Positions 27,750 to 42,588 of a stretch of DNA of 64,000 bases are shown piece by piece; positions within the stretch are counted from its first letter, which is position 1; the number at the start of each line of letters is the position of its first letter. Under the pieces are notes generated by a model. That model searched no databases. It had not been told where the DNA came from and saw only the letters and a list, made by a program, of their open reading frames with translations. The DNA lies in the NCBI RefSeq assembly GCF_025854375.1, contig NZ_CP107575.1, forward strand, positions 1,736,001-1,800,000, given 5' to 3'. Origin of the DNA: Glutamicibacter sp. JL.03c. Its GTDB lineage: Bacteria > Actinomycetota > Actinomycetes > Actinomycetales > Micrococcaceae. The position numbers and the translations under genes are program-made.

Positions 27750-29707
27750 AGCACGTTGTCCGGATCAACCGCGATGTTCACCAGCGGGTCCTTGGAGGCC
27801 GACATCGTCGATCGAAGGTGGCGCAGCGCGCTGGTGACCTCCGGGCCATCGGCGTAGGAGAAGAACAGCACGTATTTGTGCTCGATCGGCGGGCCGTCGA
27901 TGACCGTGGGCCCATGGATCTGCACCCTCGCCCGCGTGGGGACATCAAGGGCCGCAATCAGGCGTTGCGCCCCTTGTCCGGTGATGACGGCACTGCGCAC
28001 CGCTGGCGGCAGGCCCACCTCGCGGCGTTCGGCAAGCTCGCGTTCGGCAAAGCTCGCAGGGTCGTAGCGCACCAGGCTCGCTCCGGCAGGGCTCGGGTTG
28101 CCGGTGAGCACGACTACCCCGTCGCTTCGGGCCAGGCAGGCGGCGCCGAACCACCGCGAGAGCACTTCCTCGGCATTGCGCAGGGAGTCATGAGCGAGCA
28201 TCCTGTCCGCGTCGAGCAGCAGCACCGCAGAATATCCGGCTTCTGCTATCGGTTCGACTCCCGGTGTTGCCACGACCAAGGCCGGTTTAGCGCTGATCTT
28301 GCCGACCGGTTTTGCTCCCGTGGAGGAAATAACACTCACCTTCGGGAAGGCCAGGCCCAGCTCTTCGGCCGTGCGTTCGGCCCCGATGCTGGCTGCCCGG
28401 ATACGCGGCGAACCGCAATTCTGGCAGCGATAGTCGTGAAACTGTTCACCGCACCATCGGCACGCCAGATGGGATTGCTTGCCAGCGATATGTAGCGGCC
28501 CCTGGCACTGGGTGCAGCGCGCCAGCGTGCGGCAGTCCTGGCAGGCCACCGCCGGGACGAATCCGGTGCGGGCGACCTGAACCAGCACCGGTCCGCGCTC
28601 CAGCGCCTTGCTCGCCTCCCGCCACGCCACCGAGGGGATGCGGGCCCGGGCCAGCAGCGGATCGCGCTCCAGCTCGAAATCGTTGGTGGTGGCGACAACT
28701 CGCGGCGTGTGCTCACGCAACAAGTCGCGTGGCAACTTCAGTTCAGTCGCCCAGCCGGTGGCGACCAGCCGTTGCGCCTCGACGGATCGGGCGGGCGAGG
28801 CGATGAGCAGCGAGACCTCCGCCTGCGCGCTGCGCAGCAACGCGACTTCCCTGCTGTGCTGATAGGGCGCGCGCAGTTCGCGGTGTGACTGGTCGCCGTC
28901 CTGCCAGATGATCATCAATTCAAGATCTGGCACGTGGCACAGGGCTGCCGAGCGGGTGCCGATGACGATCTGCACGTGGCCGCCGATGGCACGCAGGAAA
29001 TTGCGATAGCGCGGGGTGGGCCCGTCGTCGGCTTGCAACCGGGCGTAGGCTTCGGCCCCGTACTCGGCATCCAGGTAATCGCCGAGGATTTTCAGATCCC
29101 GTGCGTCGGGAACGATGATCAGTACGCGGCGGCCACGTTCGAGCACCGGCCGCGCGGCATCCATCAGGAATCCTGGCCAGAAGCCCTGCATATTCGGCAC
29201 CCAGGTGGCCACAGCGCGCAGCGTCGCCCCGGTACCCCAGGCTTCGAGGGCTTCGGGACCGTGCTCATAGCGCTCGATCTGGTTGGGCCCTTGCGGCAAG
29301 GTCGGTGCAGTGGTGGCCAGTTCCTCTTTTTCGACCTTCGCGGCCCGGGCCGGAACGGCCAAGCGCACCACATCCCAGAGGGTTCCGGCGTAGCGCGTGG
29401 CTACCTCAGACGCGGCCTCAATGACTTCTGGATAGAGGGCGACCTGATCGCTGACGATCTTCGCCAGGGGGCGCAGTTTCATCGGCGAGGGATGGTCGTC
29501 GAGGATCTCGATGATGAAGCCGGCAAGTTGCTGCGGGCCAAAGGGAACTTTCACGCGGATCCCGGGATGCGCGTGCTCGGCCATCGAAGCCGGAACCTCA
29601 TAGTCAAAGAGGCGATCCAGGTGCGGGACGGAAGAATCAATCAGCACCCGGGCAACCCGCTTGATGCGGGTCGGCTCGGGTGCTGCGATGAGGGCATCTT
29701 GCTGCAC
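27746..29707 (-). CDS. priA: Primosomal protein N' (PriA), apparently ATPase-degenerate
   Basis: 653 residues. N-terminal DNA-binding domain (RVLIDSSVPHLDRLFDYEVP ... VKVPFGPQQLAGFIIEI) and zinc-binding part with paired cysteines (CQDCRTLARCTQCQ ... CRWCGEQFHDYRCQNCG). Where helicase-active PriA has a GxTGSGKT Walker A, this protein reads GATLRAVATWVPNMQGF, with no P-loop lysine, and the DEEH box is replaced (LELMIIWQDGD). Actinobacterial PriA is known to be degenerate in this way; a replication-restart loading role without helicase activity is inferred. Eleven bases downstream of metK in the mihF-gmk-rpoZ-coaBC-metK series. Confidence 0.9.
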   Translation of the reverse strand: MQQDALIAAPEPTRIKRVARVLIDSSVPHLDRLFDYEVPASMAEHAHPGIRVKVPFGPQQLAGFIIEILDDHPSPMKLRPLAKIVSDQVALYPEVIEAASEVATRYAGTLWDVVRLAVPARAAKVEKEELATTAPTLPQGPNQIERYEHGPEALEAWGTGATLRAVATWVPNMQGFWPGFLMDAARPVLERGRRVLIIVPDARDLKILGDYLDAEYGAEAYARLQADDGPTPRYRNFLRAIGGHVQIVIGTRSAALCHVPDLELMIIWQDGDQSHRELRAPYQHSREVALLRSAQAEVSLLIASPARSVEAQRLVATGWATELKLPRDLLREHTPRVVATTNDFELERDPLLARARIPSVAWREASKALERGPVLVQVARTGFVPAVACQDCRTLARCTQCQGPLHIAGKQSHLACRWCGEQFHDYRCQNCGSPRIRAASIGAERTAEELGLAFPKVSVISSTGAKPVGKISAKPALVVATPGVEPIAEAGYSAVLLLDADRMLAHDSLRNAEEVLSRWFGAACLARSDGVVVLTGNPSPAGASLVRYDPASFAERELAERREVGLPPAVRSAVITGQGAQRLIAALDVPTRARVQIHGPTVIDGPPIEHKYVLFFSYADGPEVTSALRHLRSTMSASKDPLVNIAVDPDNVL

Positions 29708-29717
29708 TCTGTGGTTC

Positions 29718-30923
29718 CTAGGCGTTGAACCAGTTGCGCAATGCGTCGACTCGGTCCAGCTTCTCCCAGGTGAAGTCGTTGTCCTCGCGGCCGAAGTGGC
29801 CGTGGGCAGCGGTCTTGCGGTAGATCGGCCGCTTCAGGTCAAGATCTTCGATGATGCCCAGCGGGCGCAGGTCGAAGACCTCGTTGATGGCTCTGGTGAT
29901 CTTGGCAGGGTCCACGGTTTCCGTGCCGAAAGTCTCGACGTACAGGCCCACTGGACGGGCCACGCCGATCGCGTAGGCGACCTGGACTTCCGCACGACGT
30001 GCCAAGCCTGCAGCGACGACGTTCTTCGCTACCCAGCGCATGGCGTAGGCCGCCGAGCGGTCGACCTTCGATGGGTCCTTGCCGGAGAAGGCGCCGCCAC
30101 CGTGGCGGGCGAATCCGCCATAGGTGTCCACGATGATCTTGCGGCCGGTCAATCCTGCGTCGCCCACCGGGCCGCCGATGATGAATGGCCCCGATGGGTT
30201 CAAGATGATCTTGGTGTCGGACACGTCCAGGCCGGAGCGCTCCAGGATCGGGGTGACGACCTCTTCGTGCAGGTCGGCCTTCAGCGTGGCCAGCTCGTAT
30301 TCCGAAGCGTGCTGGCTGGAAACCACGACGGTATCCACGGAAACCGGCTTGTCGCCGTCGTAGCCGATGGTTACCTGGGTCTTGCCGTCCGGGCGCAGCA
30401 AAGGCATGCGTCCGTTCTTGCGCACCTGGGTCAGGCGCTCGGAGAGCCGGTGCGCGAGGAAGATCGGGGTCGGCATCAGCGAGTCGGTCTCATCCGAGGC
30501 GTAGCCGAACATCAGGCCCTGGTCGCCAGCGCCCTGCAGGTCGCGAGGATCCTTCGCAGTGCCTTCGCGAGATTCCAGCGAGTTGAAGACGCCGTCATGG
30601 ATCTCCTGGGACTGCTGGCCGATCGACACGGACACGCCGCAGCGTGCGCCGTCAAAGCCGTTGGCCGAGGAGTCGTAGCCGATGTCCAGGATGGTCTTGC
30701 GGACGATCTCAGGGATCTCCACGTAGCCGTTGGTGGTCACCTCTCCGGCCACGTGGACCAGGCCGGTGGTGGTGAGGGTCTCGACGGCGACCTTGGAATC
30801 CGGATCCTGCGCCAGCATGGCGTCGAGGATCGCGTCCGAAATCTGATCGCAAATCTTGTCCGGGTGTCCCTCGGTTACGGATTCCGAGGTGAAGAGACGA
30901 AGTTCAGGGGTTGTTGAAGTCAC
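29718..30923 (-). CDS. metK: S-adenosylmethionine synthase (methionine adenosyltransferase)
   Basis: 401 residues, GTG start. Makes S-adenosylmethionine from methionine and ATP. Three MAT domains with the signatures [22 protein letters not shown] and [19 protein letters not shown]. Full length. The 77 bases before it (to the coaBC stop) are too short for a SAM riboswitch and none was seen. Confidence 0.97.
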   Translation of the reverse strand: MTSTTPELRLFTSESVTEGHPDKICDQISDAILDAMLAQDPDSKVAVETLTTTGLVHVAGEVTTNGYVEIPEIVRKTILDIGYDSSANGFDGARCGVSVSIGQQSQEIHDGVFNSLESREGTAKDPRDLQGAGDQGLMFGYASDETDSLMPTPIFLAHRLSERLTQVRKNGRMPLLRPDGKTQVTIGYDGDKPVSVDTVVVSSQHASEYELATLKADLHEEVVTPILERSGLDVSDTKIILNPSGPFIIGGPVGDAGLTGRKIIVDTYGGFARHGGGAFSGKDPSKVDRSAAYAMRWVAKNVVAAGLARRAEVQVAYAIGVARPVGLYVETFGTETVDPAKITRAINEVFDLRPLGIIEDLDLKRPIYRKTAAHGHFGREDNDFTWEKLDRVDALRNWFNA

Positions 30924-31000
30924 CTTTTTACTCTATCTGGTCTGGTGGACCGTTAGGCAGTTGTTGCGACGATACGTGACTAAGCACCATATGGCGCAGC

Positions 31001-32227
31001 TCACGAGAAGTCGCCTGCATGTCCTTTTGTTGCGTAGCTAATCTGTTCGATGACGACGCGGGCCACCTCTAATTTGCTTCCGGCGGCCTGCACCGATTCG
31101 CGGCCGTCGGCAAACAGCACCTGAATGGCGTTGGTTTCCTCGCCGAAGGTCCGGGCCGCGCCAACCTCGTTGACCACCAGCATCTCGCAGCCTTTGCGCT
31201 CGAGCTTGGCTCGACCATAGTCCAGCACGCTGCCCTGCTCGTCACCGGTTTCCGCGGCGAAACCGACGATGAACCGCGGCAGTCCTTCCGTGCCGCCTCG
31301 GGCCTGGACGATCTCGGCCAAGATGTCGGGATTGCGCACCAGCTCGATGACCGGAGCCGAATGCTCATCGCGCTTCTTGATTTTCGAGTTCTCGATCCTC
31401 GCCGGCCGGAAGTCGGCGACCGCTGCGTTCATGATCAGCACATCCTTGCCGGTCGCGTGTTCGAACACTGCCTCGCGCAACTCCAGGGCGCTCGACGCGT
31501 GCACCAGGTGCACGCCATGCGGCGTGGGAACCTCTAGATGCGTGGCAATCAGCGTGACCTCTGCCCCGGCCGCGCGTGCGGCTTCGGCCAGGGCAACGCC
31601 TTGGCGCCCCGAGGAGCGGTTGCCAAGGAATCGCACCGGGTCGAGCGGCTCGCGCGTACCGCCAGCGGTAATGAGCACCGAGGTGCCGGCGAGGATGGTG
31701 TCGGCCAGAAGGTCCTGGATGGATGCGTAGATCTCTTCCGGTTCAGGCAGGCGGCCTGGGCCGGAATCCTTTCCGGTGAGCCGTCCCGAAGCAGGCTCGA
31801 TCACGCGCACGCCGCGTTCGCGCAATGTGGAAACGTTGTTTTCGGTGGCAGGATGCTGCCACATTTCGGTGTGCATCGCCGGCGCCATCACGACCGGTGC
31901 CCGGGTGGCCAGAAGGGTTCCGGTCAGCAGATCGTCGGCGATCCCTGCTGCTGCCTTGGCCATGAGGTCTGCCGTTGCCGGGACGATCAGGACCAGGTCT
32001 GCCATCTGCCCGAGCCGTACGTGGTTGACGTTCTCCACGGCATCGAAAACGCTCGAGGTCACCGGATTGCCCGAAAGTGCCTCCCAGGTTGCGTTTCCCA
32101 CGAAATTTTCCACGTTGCTGGTCGGAATCACGTCGACGTGGTGCCCGGCTTCACGCAGCAAGCGCAGCAGGAGAACGGACTTGTAGGCGGCGATTCCTGC
32201 TGAGACGCCTAGGACGATTCGCTTCAC
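31001..32227 (-). CDS. coaBC: Bifunctional phosphopantothenoylcysteine decarboxylase/phosphopantothenate--cysteine ligase
   Basis: 408 residues from the GTG at 32227, which has GAGGAAG seven bases upstream; 14 further open codons lack conservation. Coenzyme A biosynthesis. N-terminal flavoprotein decarboxylase domain (RIVLGVSAGIAAYKSVLLLRLL; conserved APAMHTEMW, PASGRLTGKDSGPGRLPEPEEI) and C-terminal CTP-dependent ligase domain (VLITAGGTREPLDPVRFLGNRSSGRQG). Downstream of rpoZ after a terminator. Confidence 0.95.
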   Translation of the reverse strand: MKRIVLGVSAGIAAYKSVLLLRLLREAGHHVDVIPTSNVENFVGNATWEALSGNPVTSSVFDAVENVNHVRLGQMADLVLIVPATADLMAKAAAGIADDLLTGTLLATRAPVVMAPAMHTEMWQHPATENNVSTLRERGVRVIEPASGRLTGKDSGPGRLPEPEEIYASIQDLLADTILAGTSVLITAGGTREPLDPVRFLGNRSSGRQGVALAEAARAAGAEVTLIATHLEVPTPHGVHLVHASSALELREAVFEHATGKDVLIMNAAVADFRPARIENSKIKKRDEHSAPVIELVRNPDILAEIVQARGGTEGLPRFIVGFAAETGDEQGSVLDYGRAKLERKGCEMLVVNEVGAARTFGEETNAIQVLFADGRESVQAAGSKLEVARVVIEQISYATKGHAGDFS

Positions 32228-32331
32228 GAAGTACTTCCTCGAAGTTATCTGTGCGGTGGGAACTGACAATGGATTGGTGGACCTGCGGCCTCTGGCGGCA
32301 CGCCAGAGAGCACGGTTTAAAGGTGCTTAAC

Positions 32332-32359
32332 GAAAAAGAAGGCGCCCGGTTAGGGCGCC
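32332..32359 (-). terminator. Intrinsic terminator after rpoZ
   Basis: Stem GGCGCCC / GGGCGCC (32341-32359) followed on the minus strand by TTCTTTTT. It lies between the rpoZ stop and coaBC. Confidence 0.82.
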
Positions 32360-32369
32360 GACTTTTCGA

Positions 32370-32630
32370 TTAGTCCTCGATGACCTCGGCTGGAGTAACC
32401 TTCAGCAGGCTGTCATCCAGTTCGCGCAGGGCGATGGTCAGTGGCTTTTCGTTCAGCTTGGTCTCAACCAGTGGGCCGACGTATTCGAAAAGGCCTTCGT
32501 TGAGCTGAGCGTAGTAAGCGTTGATCTGGCGTGCACGCTTAGCCGAATTGAGCACGATTGCGTACTTCGAGTCGTTGGTCTCAAGCAACGAGTCGATCGA
32601 TGGGTTAATGATTCCCTCTAGGTTGGACAC
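32370..32630 (-). CDS. rpoZ: DNA-directed RNA polymerase subunit omega
   Basis: 86 residues, GTG start with GGGAG upstream. Small RNA polymerase subunit that helps beta' folding. The family core is seen as [20 protein letters not shown] and the C-terminal [17 protein letters not shown]. Follows gmk by 8 bases, the order typical for bacteria. Confidence 0.95.
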   Translation of the reverse strand: MSNLEGIINPSIDSLLETNDSKYAIVLNSAKRARQINAYYAQLNEGLFEYVGPLVETKLNEKPLTIALRELDDSLLKVTPAEVIED

Positions 32631-32638
32631 AGGACTCC

Positions 32639-33205
32639 CTATTTGTCGTTCTTTAGCCCCATGAGGGCTACAAGCTCTTCGGCGGCACGTGCCACATCGT
32701 CGTTCACGATGGTCACGTCGAATTCTGATTCCGCCGCAAGTTCTAGTTTAGCGGTTTCCAGGCGGCGCTGCTGTTCCTCGGGCGTTTCAGTGCCGCGCCC
32801 CACAAGACGACGCACCAATTCATCCCACGATGGTGGTGCCAGGAAGACGAATTTTGCCTCTGGCATCGACTCCTTGACTTGGCGGGCACCCTGCAAATCG
32901 ATCTCCAGCAGAACCTTTTTGCCCTCGGCCACTGCATCTTCGACCGTGGAGCGAATCGTGCCGTAGCTGTTCTGGCCGTGGACGACAGCCCACTCCAGCA
33001 TCTGGCCTTCCTCGACTAGCTCGTGGAAACGTTCCGGACCCACAAAGAAGTAGTGGACTCCGTCCTGTTCCCCTGGTCGAGCGTTTCGAGTCGTTGCCGA
33101 CACCGAGAGCCAGACATCTGGATAATTGTCACGGATATAGGTAGAGACGGTGCCCTTACCTACTGCCGTGGGGCCGGCTAGAACAGTTACCGACGCAGCG
33201 GTCAT
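32639..33205 (-). CDS. gmk: Guanylate kinase
   Basis: 188 residues. Phosphorylates GMP to GDP. P-loop [12 protein letters not shown] at residues ~8-19; the GMP-binding [20 protein letters not shown]; and [13 protein letters not shown]. Three bases downstream of mihF, eight before rpoZ. Confidence 0.96.
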   Translation of the reverse strand: MTAASVTVLAGPTAVGKGTVSTYIRDNYPDVWLSVSATTRNARPGEQDGVHYFFVGPERFHELVEEGQMLEWAVVHGQNSYGTIRSTVEDAVAEGKKVLLEIDLQGARQVKESMPEAKFVFLAPPSWDELVRRLVGRGTETPEEQQRRLETAKLELAAESEFDVTIVNDDVARAAEELVALMGLKNDK

Positions 33206-33208
33206 TGA

Positions 33209-33544
33209 CTACACTTTCGTTTTTGGCGGGCTTTGCTTGAAGTGTTCGGTGATTGCGGTGCGCTGTTTGCGTCCCAATCCACGCAAGCGGCGGGATGGTG
33301 AAATGCCAAGGCGTTCCAGCAAGTTAGCCGCGCGTACTTCGCCTACGCCCGGCACCGATTCCAGAAGGTCCATGACACGCATGCGTCCCACGGCTTCATC
33401 TTCGTATACCAAGTCTAGTACCTCGGTGATGGAAATTTTGCCGGCGCTGAACTCCGCCTTGATTTCCGCACGACGTGTGCGAGCGGCAAGGGCTTTGGCG
33501 CGGGCCCGGATACGATCTTCGTCAGAGAGTTCTCGCAGTACCAT
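33209..33544 (-). CDS. mihF: Integration host factor, actinobacterial type
   Basis: 111 residues. Nucleoid-associated protein of the actinobacterial IHF (mIHF) group, unrelated in sequence to the enteric IHF heterodimer. Helix-rich N-terminus and an H2TH-like C-terminal part (LLESVPGVGEVRAANLLERLGISPSRRLRGLGRKQRTAI), the helix-hairpin-helix-like segment that contacts DNA. Starts the gmk-rpoZ series, 146 bases after pyrF. Confidence 0.95.
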   Translation of the reverse strand: MVLRELSDEDRIRARAKALAARTRRAEIKAEFSAGKISITEVLDLVYEDEAVGRMRVMDLLESVPGVGEVRAANLLERLGISPSRRLRGLGRKQRTAITEHFKQSPPKTKV

Positions 33545-33622
33545 CGTTCAGCCATCCTTAATGTGTAGTTGACTAAGGCTATGTTGAGAAACATAGCTTT
33601 CAAACGCTGCTTTTGCAAGACT

Positions 33623-33667
33623 AAACGCGTTGTGGCTACTAGAAACTCTAGTAGCCACAACGCGTTT
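33623..33667 (-). terminator. Terminator of the pyrimidine operon
   Basis: Perfect 21-bp inverted repeat (33623-33643 / 33647-33667) with a 3-base loop, directly after pyrF and before mihF. Arms end in TTT on the minus strand. One of the strongest hairpins in the window. Confidence 0.9.
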
Positions 33668-33689
33668 CTGTCACTAAGCGGGATTTTCG

Positions 33690-34524
33690 CTAGCCTGCGG
33701 CGACCAATTCATCGCGGACCCTCAGTGCCTTCTCACGAAGGGCCGCTACATTAGGGCCTTCTTTCAAGATGTCGCGGCTGCTGGTTCCGAGTACCTGCGA
33801 ATAGCTGGATCTGAATGACTTGGCGATATCCTGCGCCGTGGCCCCCTGGGCGCCGAGCCCGGGAGTCAGCAGCGGGGCTTTGCTTGCCGTGAGGTCGATC
33901 CCCAGCTTTTCTGGTGCGTTGCCGATGGTTGCGCCCACGACCAAACCCACATGGCCTAAATCTTCTGCAGCAGCATTTTCCTTGGTGACTTGGTCGATAA
34001 TAGCTTTAGCAACCGAGTTTTCACCACCAACGTGCTGCACCGAAGGGCCCTCCGGATTGGATGTCAGCCCTAGGACGAACACTCCCCTGCCGGTGGCGGC
34101 GGCCAAGTCCAGGGCCGGCCTCAAGGACTCGTAGCCCAGATACGGGCTGAGCGTGACCGCGTCAGAGGCCAAGGGCGAGTGGTCATCGAGCCAAGCTGTC
34201 GCATAAGCGGCCATGGTCGAACCGATATCGCCGCGCTTGGCATCGGCCAGGGTCAGCAGCCCGGCGGAGCTGGCAGCGGCCAGGGTTTCTTCCAGCACCG
34301 CGAACCCGGCCGAGCCGAAGCGCTCGTACAGGGCGACCTGCGGCTTGAGAATCGCCGCGGCGCCGGCCATCGCCTCGACAACGGTCAGTGAGAAAGATCG
34401 CACGCCATCTGCCGTGTCGCCCAGCCCCCAGGCATCCAGCAACGCCGGGTGCGGGTCGATGCCCACACACAGCGGGCCGCACGCCTGCATGGCTGAACGC
34501 AGCCGTTCACCGAATGGGATCGGG

Positions 34525-34532
<8 letters not shown>
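33690..34532 (-). CDS. pyrF: Orotidine 5'-phosphate decarboxylase (type 2)
   Basis: 280 residues. Last step of UMP synthesis, OMP to UMP. Type 2 family signatures: [20 protein letters not shown] and the active-site loop [19 protein letters not shown] (Lys in DAKRGD). Begins 8 bases inside the end of carB, so the two are translationally coupled. Last gene of the pyr operon. Confidence 0.95.
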
Positions 34533-37802
<3,270 letters not shown>

Positions 37803-37803
<1 letters not shown>

Positions 37804-38972
37804 TACTTGCTGTCCTTTTCTGCGGCGGAATCCAACGCGGTGATGAAGCGGTCAAAGAGGTAGGCGGCATCGTGGGGGCCAGATGCTGCTTCTGGGTGGT
37901 ACTGCACGGAGAACGCCGGGATGTCCAGGCAGTTCAGGCCTTCGACCACCTGGTCGTTCAGCGAGTAGTGCGAGACTTCGACCTTGCCGAAGCGTTCCAC
38001 CGGTGCGGTCAGTTCGCCCTCGATCGGGGCGTCCACGGCGAAGCCATGGTTCTGGCTGGTGATTTCCACCCGTCCGGTGGCCTTGTCCATCACCGGCTGG
38101 TTGATGCCGCGGTGGCCGAAGCGCAGCTTGTAGGTGTCGAAGCCCAGTGCGCGGCCCAGGATCTGGTTGCCGAAGCAGATGCCGAAGTATGGCAGGCCGG
38201 CGTCCAGCACCGAGCGGACCAGTTCCACCTGCTTGGTGGCGGTGGCCGGGTCGCCGGGCCCGTTGGAGAAGAACACGCCATTCGCGCCGGTGGCCTTGAT
38301 GTCCTCCAAGGTGGCATCGTGCGGCAGCACGTGCACGCGCAGGCCGCGTTCGGCCAGTCGCTGCGGGGTCATCGACTTCATGCCCAGGTCGATCGCGGCA
38401 ACGCTGTGCTTGGCGGCGCCTTCGTAGCCGTGGTCTGCTGGTTCGACGATGTAGGCCGAATCCACCGAGACCTCGGCGGAGATGTTGCGGCCGGCCATTG
38501 ATGGCTGGGACTTGACGATCTCGATCAGCTCGGCATCGGACTTCGCTGCGTCGTCGCCGGAGAAGACCCCGGCCTTCATGGCGCCGGCCTCGCGCAAGTG
38601 GCGGGTCAGCGCACGGGTATCCACATTGCGGATGCCGACGATGCCGTACTCCTTGAGGTCATCGTCCAGGGTGCGCTCGCTGCGCCAGTTGCTCGGACGG
38701 CGCGCGGCGTCGCGCACCACGTAGCCGGCGGCCCACATGCGGGTGGATTCGGGATCCTCGGAGTTCACTCCGGTGTTGCCCACGTGCGGGAAGGTCTGCA
38801 CGATGATCTGGTGGGCGTAGGAAGGATCAGTCAGGGTTTCCTGGTAGCCGGTCATGCCGGTGGTGAAGACTGCTTCACCCAGGGTAGTGCCCACGGCGCC
38901 GTAGCTGCGCCCGCGGAAGATGCGGCCATCTTCGAGTATCAACACGGCTGGTAGGTTGCTCAGGGAATTCAC
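37803..38972 (-). CDS. carA: Carbamoyl-phosphate synthase small subunit
   Basis: 389 residues. Glutaminase subunit that feeds ammonia to CarB. N-terminal CPSase domain ([38 protein letters not shown]), then a class I glutamine amidotransferase with the nucleophile in [15 protein letters not shown] and the His-Glu pair in [12 protein letters not shown]. Coupled to carB. Confidence 0.96.
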
Positions 38973-39479
38973 TTATTTGTCTCCTGCTCGGCTTGCGTCG
39001 CCATGCGACGCCAGCAACTGATAAATCTTGGGGGTGTCCTCGGAGTACCGGGGACGGAATCCGGTGTCGAAGTTGAAGCCTTCGCGATTCCAGCTGATCA
39101 CGATCAGCCCGTTCTTCTCGACAAATTTGCCGATCATCCCGGAGGAACGCTTGACCGAATCGAAGTGCTCCCAGGGGATGTGCACAGCGCGGCTGCCGGA
39201 TCGGATCAAGTGCACGCCTTGTTCGCCGACCTCCAAGGTGGCGTTGGTGCGTACGCCCAGATCGTGAACGGCAATGCGATCGAGCCAGTCATCGAATTTC
39301 GTGGTGGCCACGTACATTCCGGTGAAGCGGTGCTCGATGGCATCGTCGAATTCTTCAAAGGGCTCCGGGATCTGCCCCTGGCGGGCTTTGAGATTCCGCC
39401 AGCCGACCAGGATCATCGCGATGGCGGCGACGATGACCAGGACGGTGATGATCACCGGGCCGAGTGCTCCCTCAGGCAT
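38973..39479 (-). CDS. Membrane-anchored PH-like domain protein
   Basis: 168 residues from the ATG at 39479, which overlaps the end of pyrC by 8 bases; open sequence further upstream is a shadow of pyrC. One N-terminal membrane helix (VIITVLVIVAAIAMILVGW) followed by a soluble domain with a PH-like fold pattern (EVGEQGVHLIRSGSRAVHIPWEHFDSVKRSSG). The same type of protein lies between pyrC and carA in other actinobacteria; its function is unknown, so an assembly or regulatory role is only inferred from position. Abuts carA. Confidence 0.82.
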   Translation of the reverse strand: MPEGALGPVIITVLVIVAAIAMILVGWRNLKARQGQIPEPFEEFDDAIEHRFTGMYVATTKFDDWLDRIAVHDLGVRTNATLEVGEQGVHLIRSGSRAVHIPWEHFDSVKRSSGMIGKFVEKNGLIVISWNREGFNFDTGFRPRYSEDTPKIYQLLASHGDASRAGDK

Positions 39480-40776
39480 GAGCCGCCCTCGGGGTTGCCA
39501 GCTGGCCATCGAGCACGGTGGCGTGGCCGTGGAAGAAGGTGGCGCGCACCGAGCCTGGCAGTTCCATGCCGGCAAACGGCGAGTTGCGTCCCTTGGTGGC
39601 CATGGCCGACGGGTCGACCCTCCAGCGTGCCGCCGGGTCGACCAGGGCCAGGTTGGCGGGCTCCCCCACGGCGATCGGGCGGCCCTGATCGGCCACGCGG
39701 CCGATCTGCGCCGGAACGCTGGAGGTGATCCGAGCGACATCCGCCCAGCCCAGCAGCCCGGTGTCCACCAGGGTGTGCTGGACGATGGACAGCGCGGTTT
39801 CCAAACCGGTCATGCCCATCGCGGCTGCTCCCCATTCGCAGTCCTTGGATTCGGAAGGGTGCGGGGCGTGGTCGGTGCCGATCACGTCGATGGTGCCGTC
39901 GGCGACACCGGCGCGCAGGGCCTGCACATCGGCTTCGCGGCGCAGCGGCGGGTTGACCTTATACACCGGATCATAGGTGCGCACAAGTTCGTCGGTGAGC
40001 AGCAGGTGGTGGGGGGTGACCTCGGCGGTCACGTTGATGCCGCGCGCCTTGGCCCAGCGGATGATTTCGACCGAGCCGGCGGTGGACACGTGGCACACGT
40101 GCAGGCGGGCGCCAACGTGTTCAGCCAGCAGCACGTCGCGGGCGATGATCGACTCTTCGGCCACTGCGGGCCAGCCGGGCATGCCCAGGATGGAGGAGAC
40201 TTCGCCCTCGTTCATCTGCGCGCCCTCGGTCAGGCGTGGTTCCTGCGCGTGCTGGGCGATGACGCCATCGAAGGCCTTGACGTACTCCAGCGCGCGGCGC
40301 ATCAGCAGCGGGTCCCAGACGCAGATGCCGTCATCGGAGAACATCTTCACGGCGGCGCGCGAATCGGCCATGGCGCCGATTTCGCTCAGCTGCTTCCCGG
40401 CCAGGCCCACGGTGACTGCGCCGACCGGGCGGACATCCACCCATCCGGCTTTGCGGCCCAGTTCGTAGACCTGCTCGACGACGCCGGCGGTATCGGCTAC
40501 CGGGGTGGAGTTGGCCATGGCGTGCACCGCGGTGTAGCCGCCACGCGCAGCGGCCTGCGAACCGGTTTCCACGGTTTCGGCGTCTTCGCGGCCTGGTTCG
40601 CGCAGGTGGGTGTGGGTGTCGACGAGACCTGGCAGCAGCACGAGATTCTTCGCGTCAATGACCTGTACGTCGTCGCTGGCTTCAATGGTGCCGATCTGGG
40701 CGATCTTGCCGTCGGCGATCAGCACGTCGTGGGCCTCGCCGCCGAGGATGGCGGCCTGTTGGATCAAGTAATTCAT
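39472..40776 (-). CDS. pyrC: Dihydroorotase
   Basis: 434 residues. Cyclises N-carbamoyl-aspartate to dihydroorotate. Amidohydrolase with the metal-binding HxH in GLVDTHTHLREPG, a further His in VCHVSTAGS, and the Asp in VIGTDHAPHPSESKDCE. Sits between pyrB and the PH-like gene. Confidence 0.96.
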   Translation of the reverse strand: MNYLIQQAAILGGEAHDVLIADGKIAQIGTIEASDDVQVIDAKNLVLLPGLVDTHTHLREPGREDAETVETGSQAAARGGYTAVHAMANSTPVADTAGVVEQVYELGRKAGWVDVRPVGAVTVGLAGKQLSEIGAMADSRAAVKMFSDDGICVWDPLLMRRALEYVKAFDGVIAQHAQEPRLTEGAQMNEGEVSSILGMPGWPAVAEESIIARDVLLAEHVGARLHVCHVSTAGSVEIIRWAKARGINVTAEVTPHHLLLTDELVRTYDPVYKVNPPLRREADVQALRAGVADGTIDVIGTDHAPHPSESKDCEWGAAAMGMTGLETALSIVQHTLVDTGLLGWADVARITSSVPAQIGRVADQGRPIAVGEPANLALVDPAARWRVDPSAMATKGRNSPFAGMELPGSVRATFFHGHATVLDGQLATPRAAHA

Positions 40777-40787
40777 GGGTTCTTCTT

Positions 40788-42362
<1,575 letters not shown>

Positions 42363-42588
42363 AATATTGCTAGTTCAAATTATCACGAGCCGGCACCGAA
42401 TCCCTAGCGGAAAGCTATGCATGACACTGAATAACCGGTGAGATCCATCACCCGGTGCGGTGGCTCTCTGTAACACTCCTGCGCCATATCGCCGATCGCG
42501 CGGCCTGGTGTGGCGGAGGTGGCGACGCTGTTGGCTTCGGCACAGCGTCATCATGGCGGGGATGTGTCCTGCAGTGCTACGTGGCCAG

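Noticed and set aside
30924-31000. A SAM riboswitch before metK
   Set aside because: Only 77 bases to the coaBC stop and no matching helices or conserved core.
42434-42456. Hairpin ACCGGTGA/TCACCCGGT as terminator of the DinB-like gene
   Set aside because: Bulged, more than 130 bases after the stop and without a T-run.
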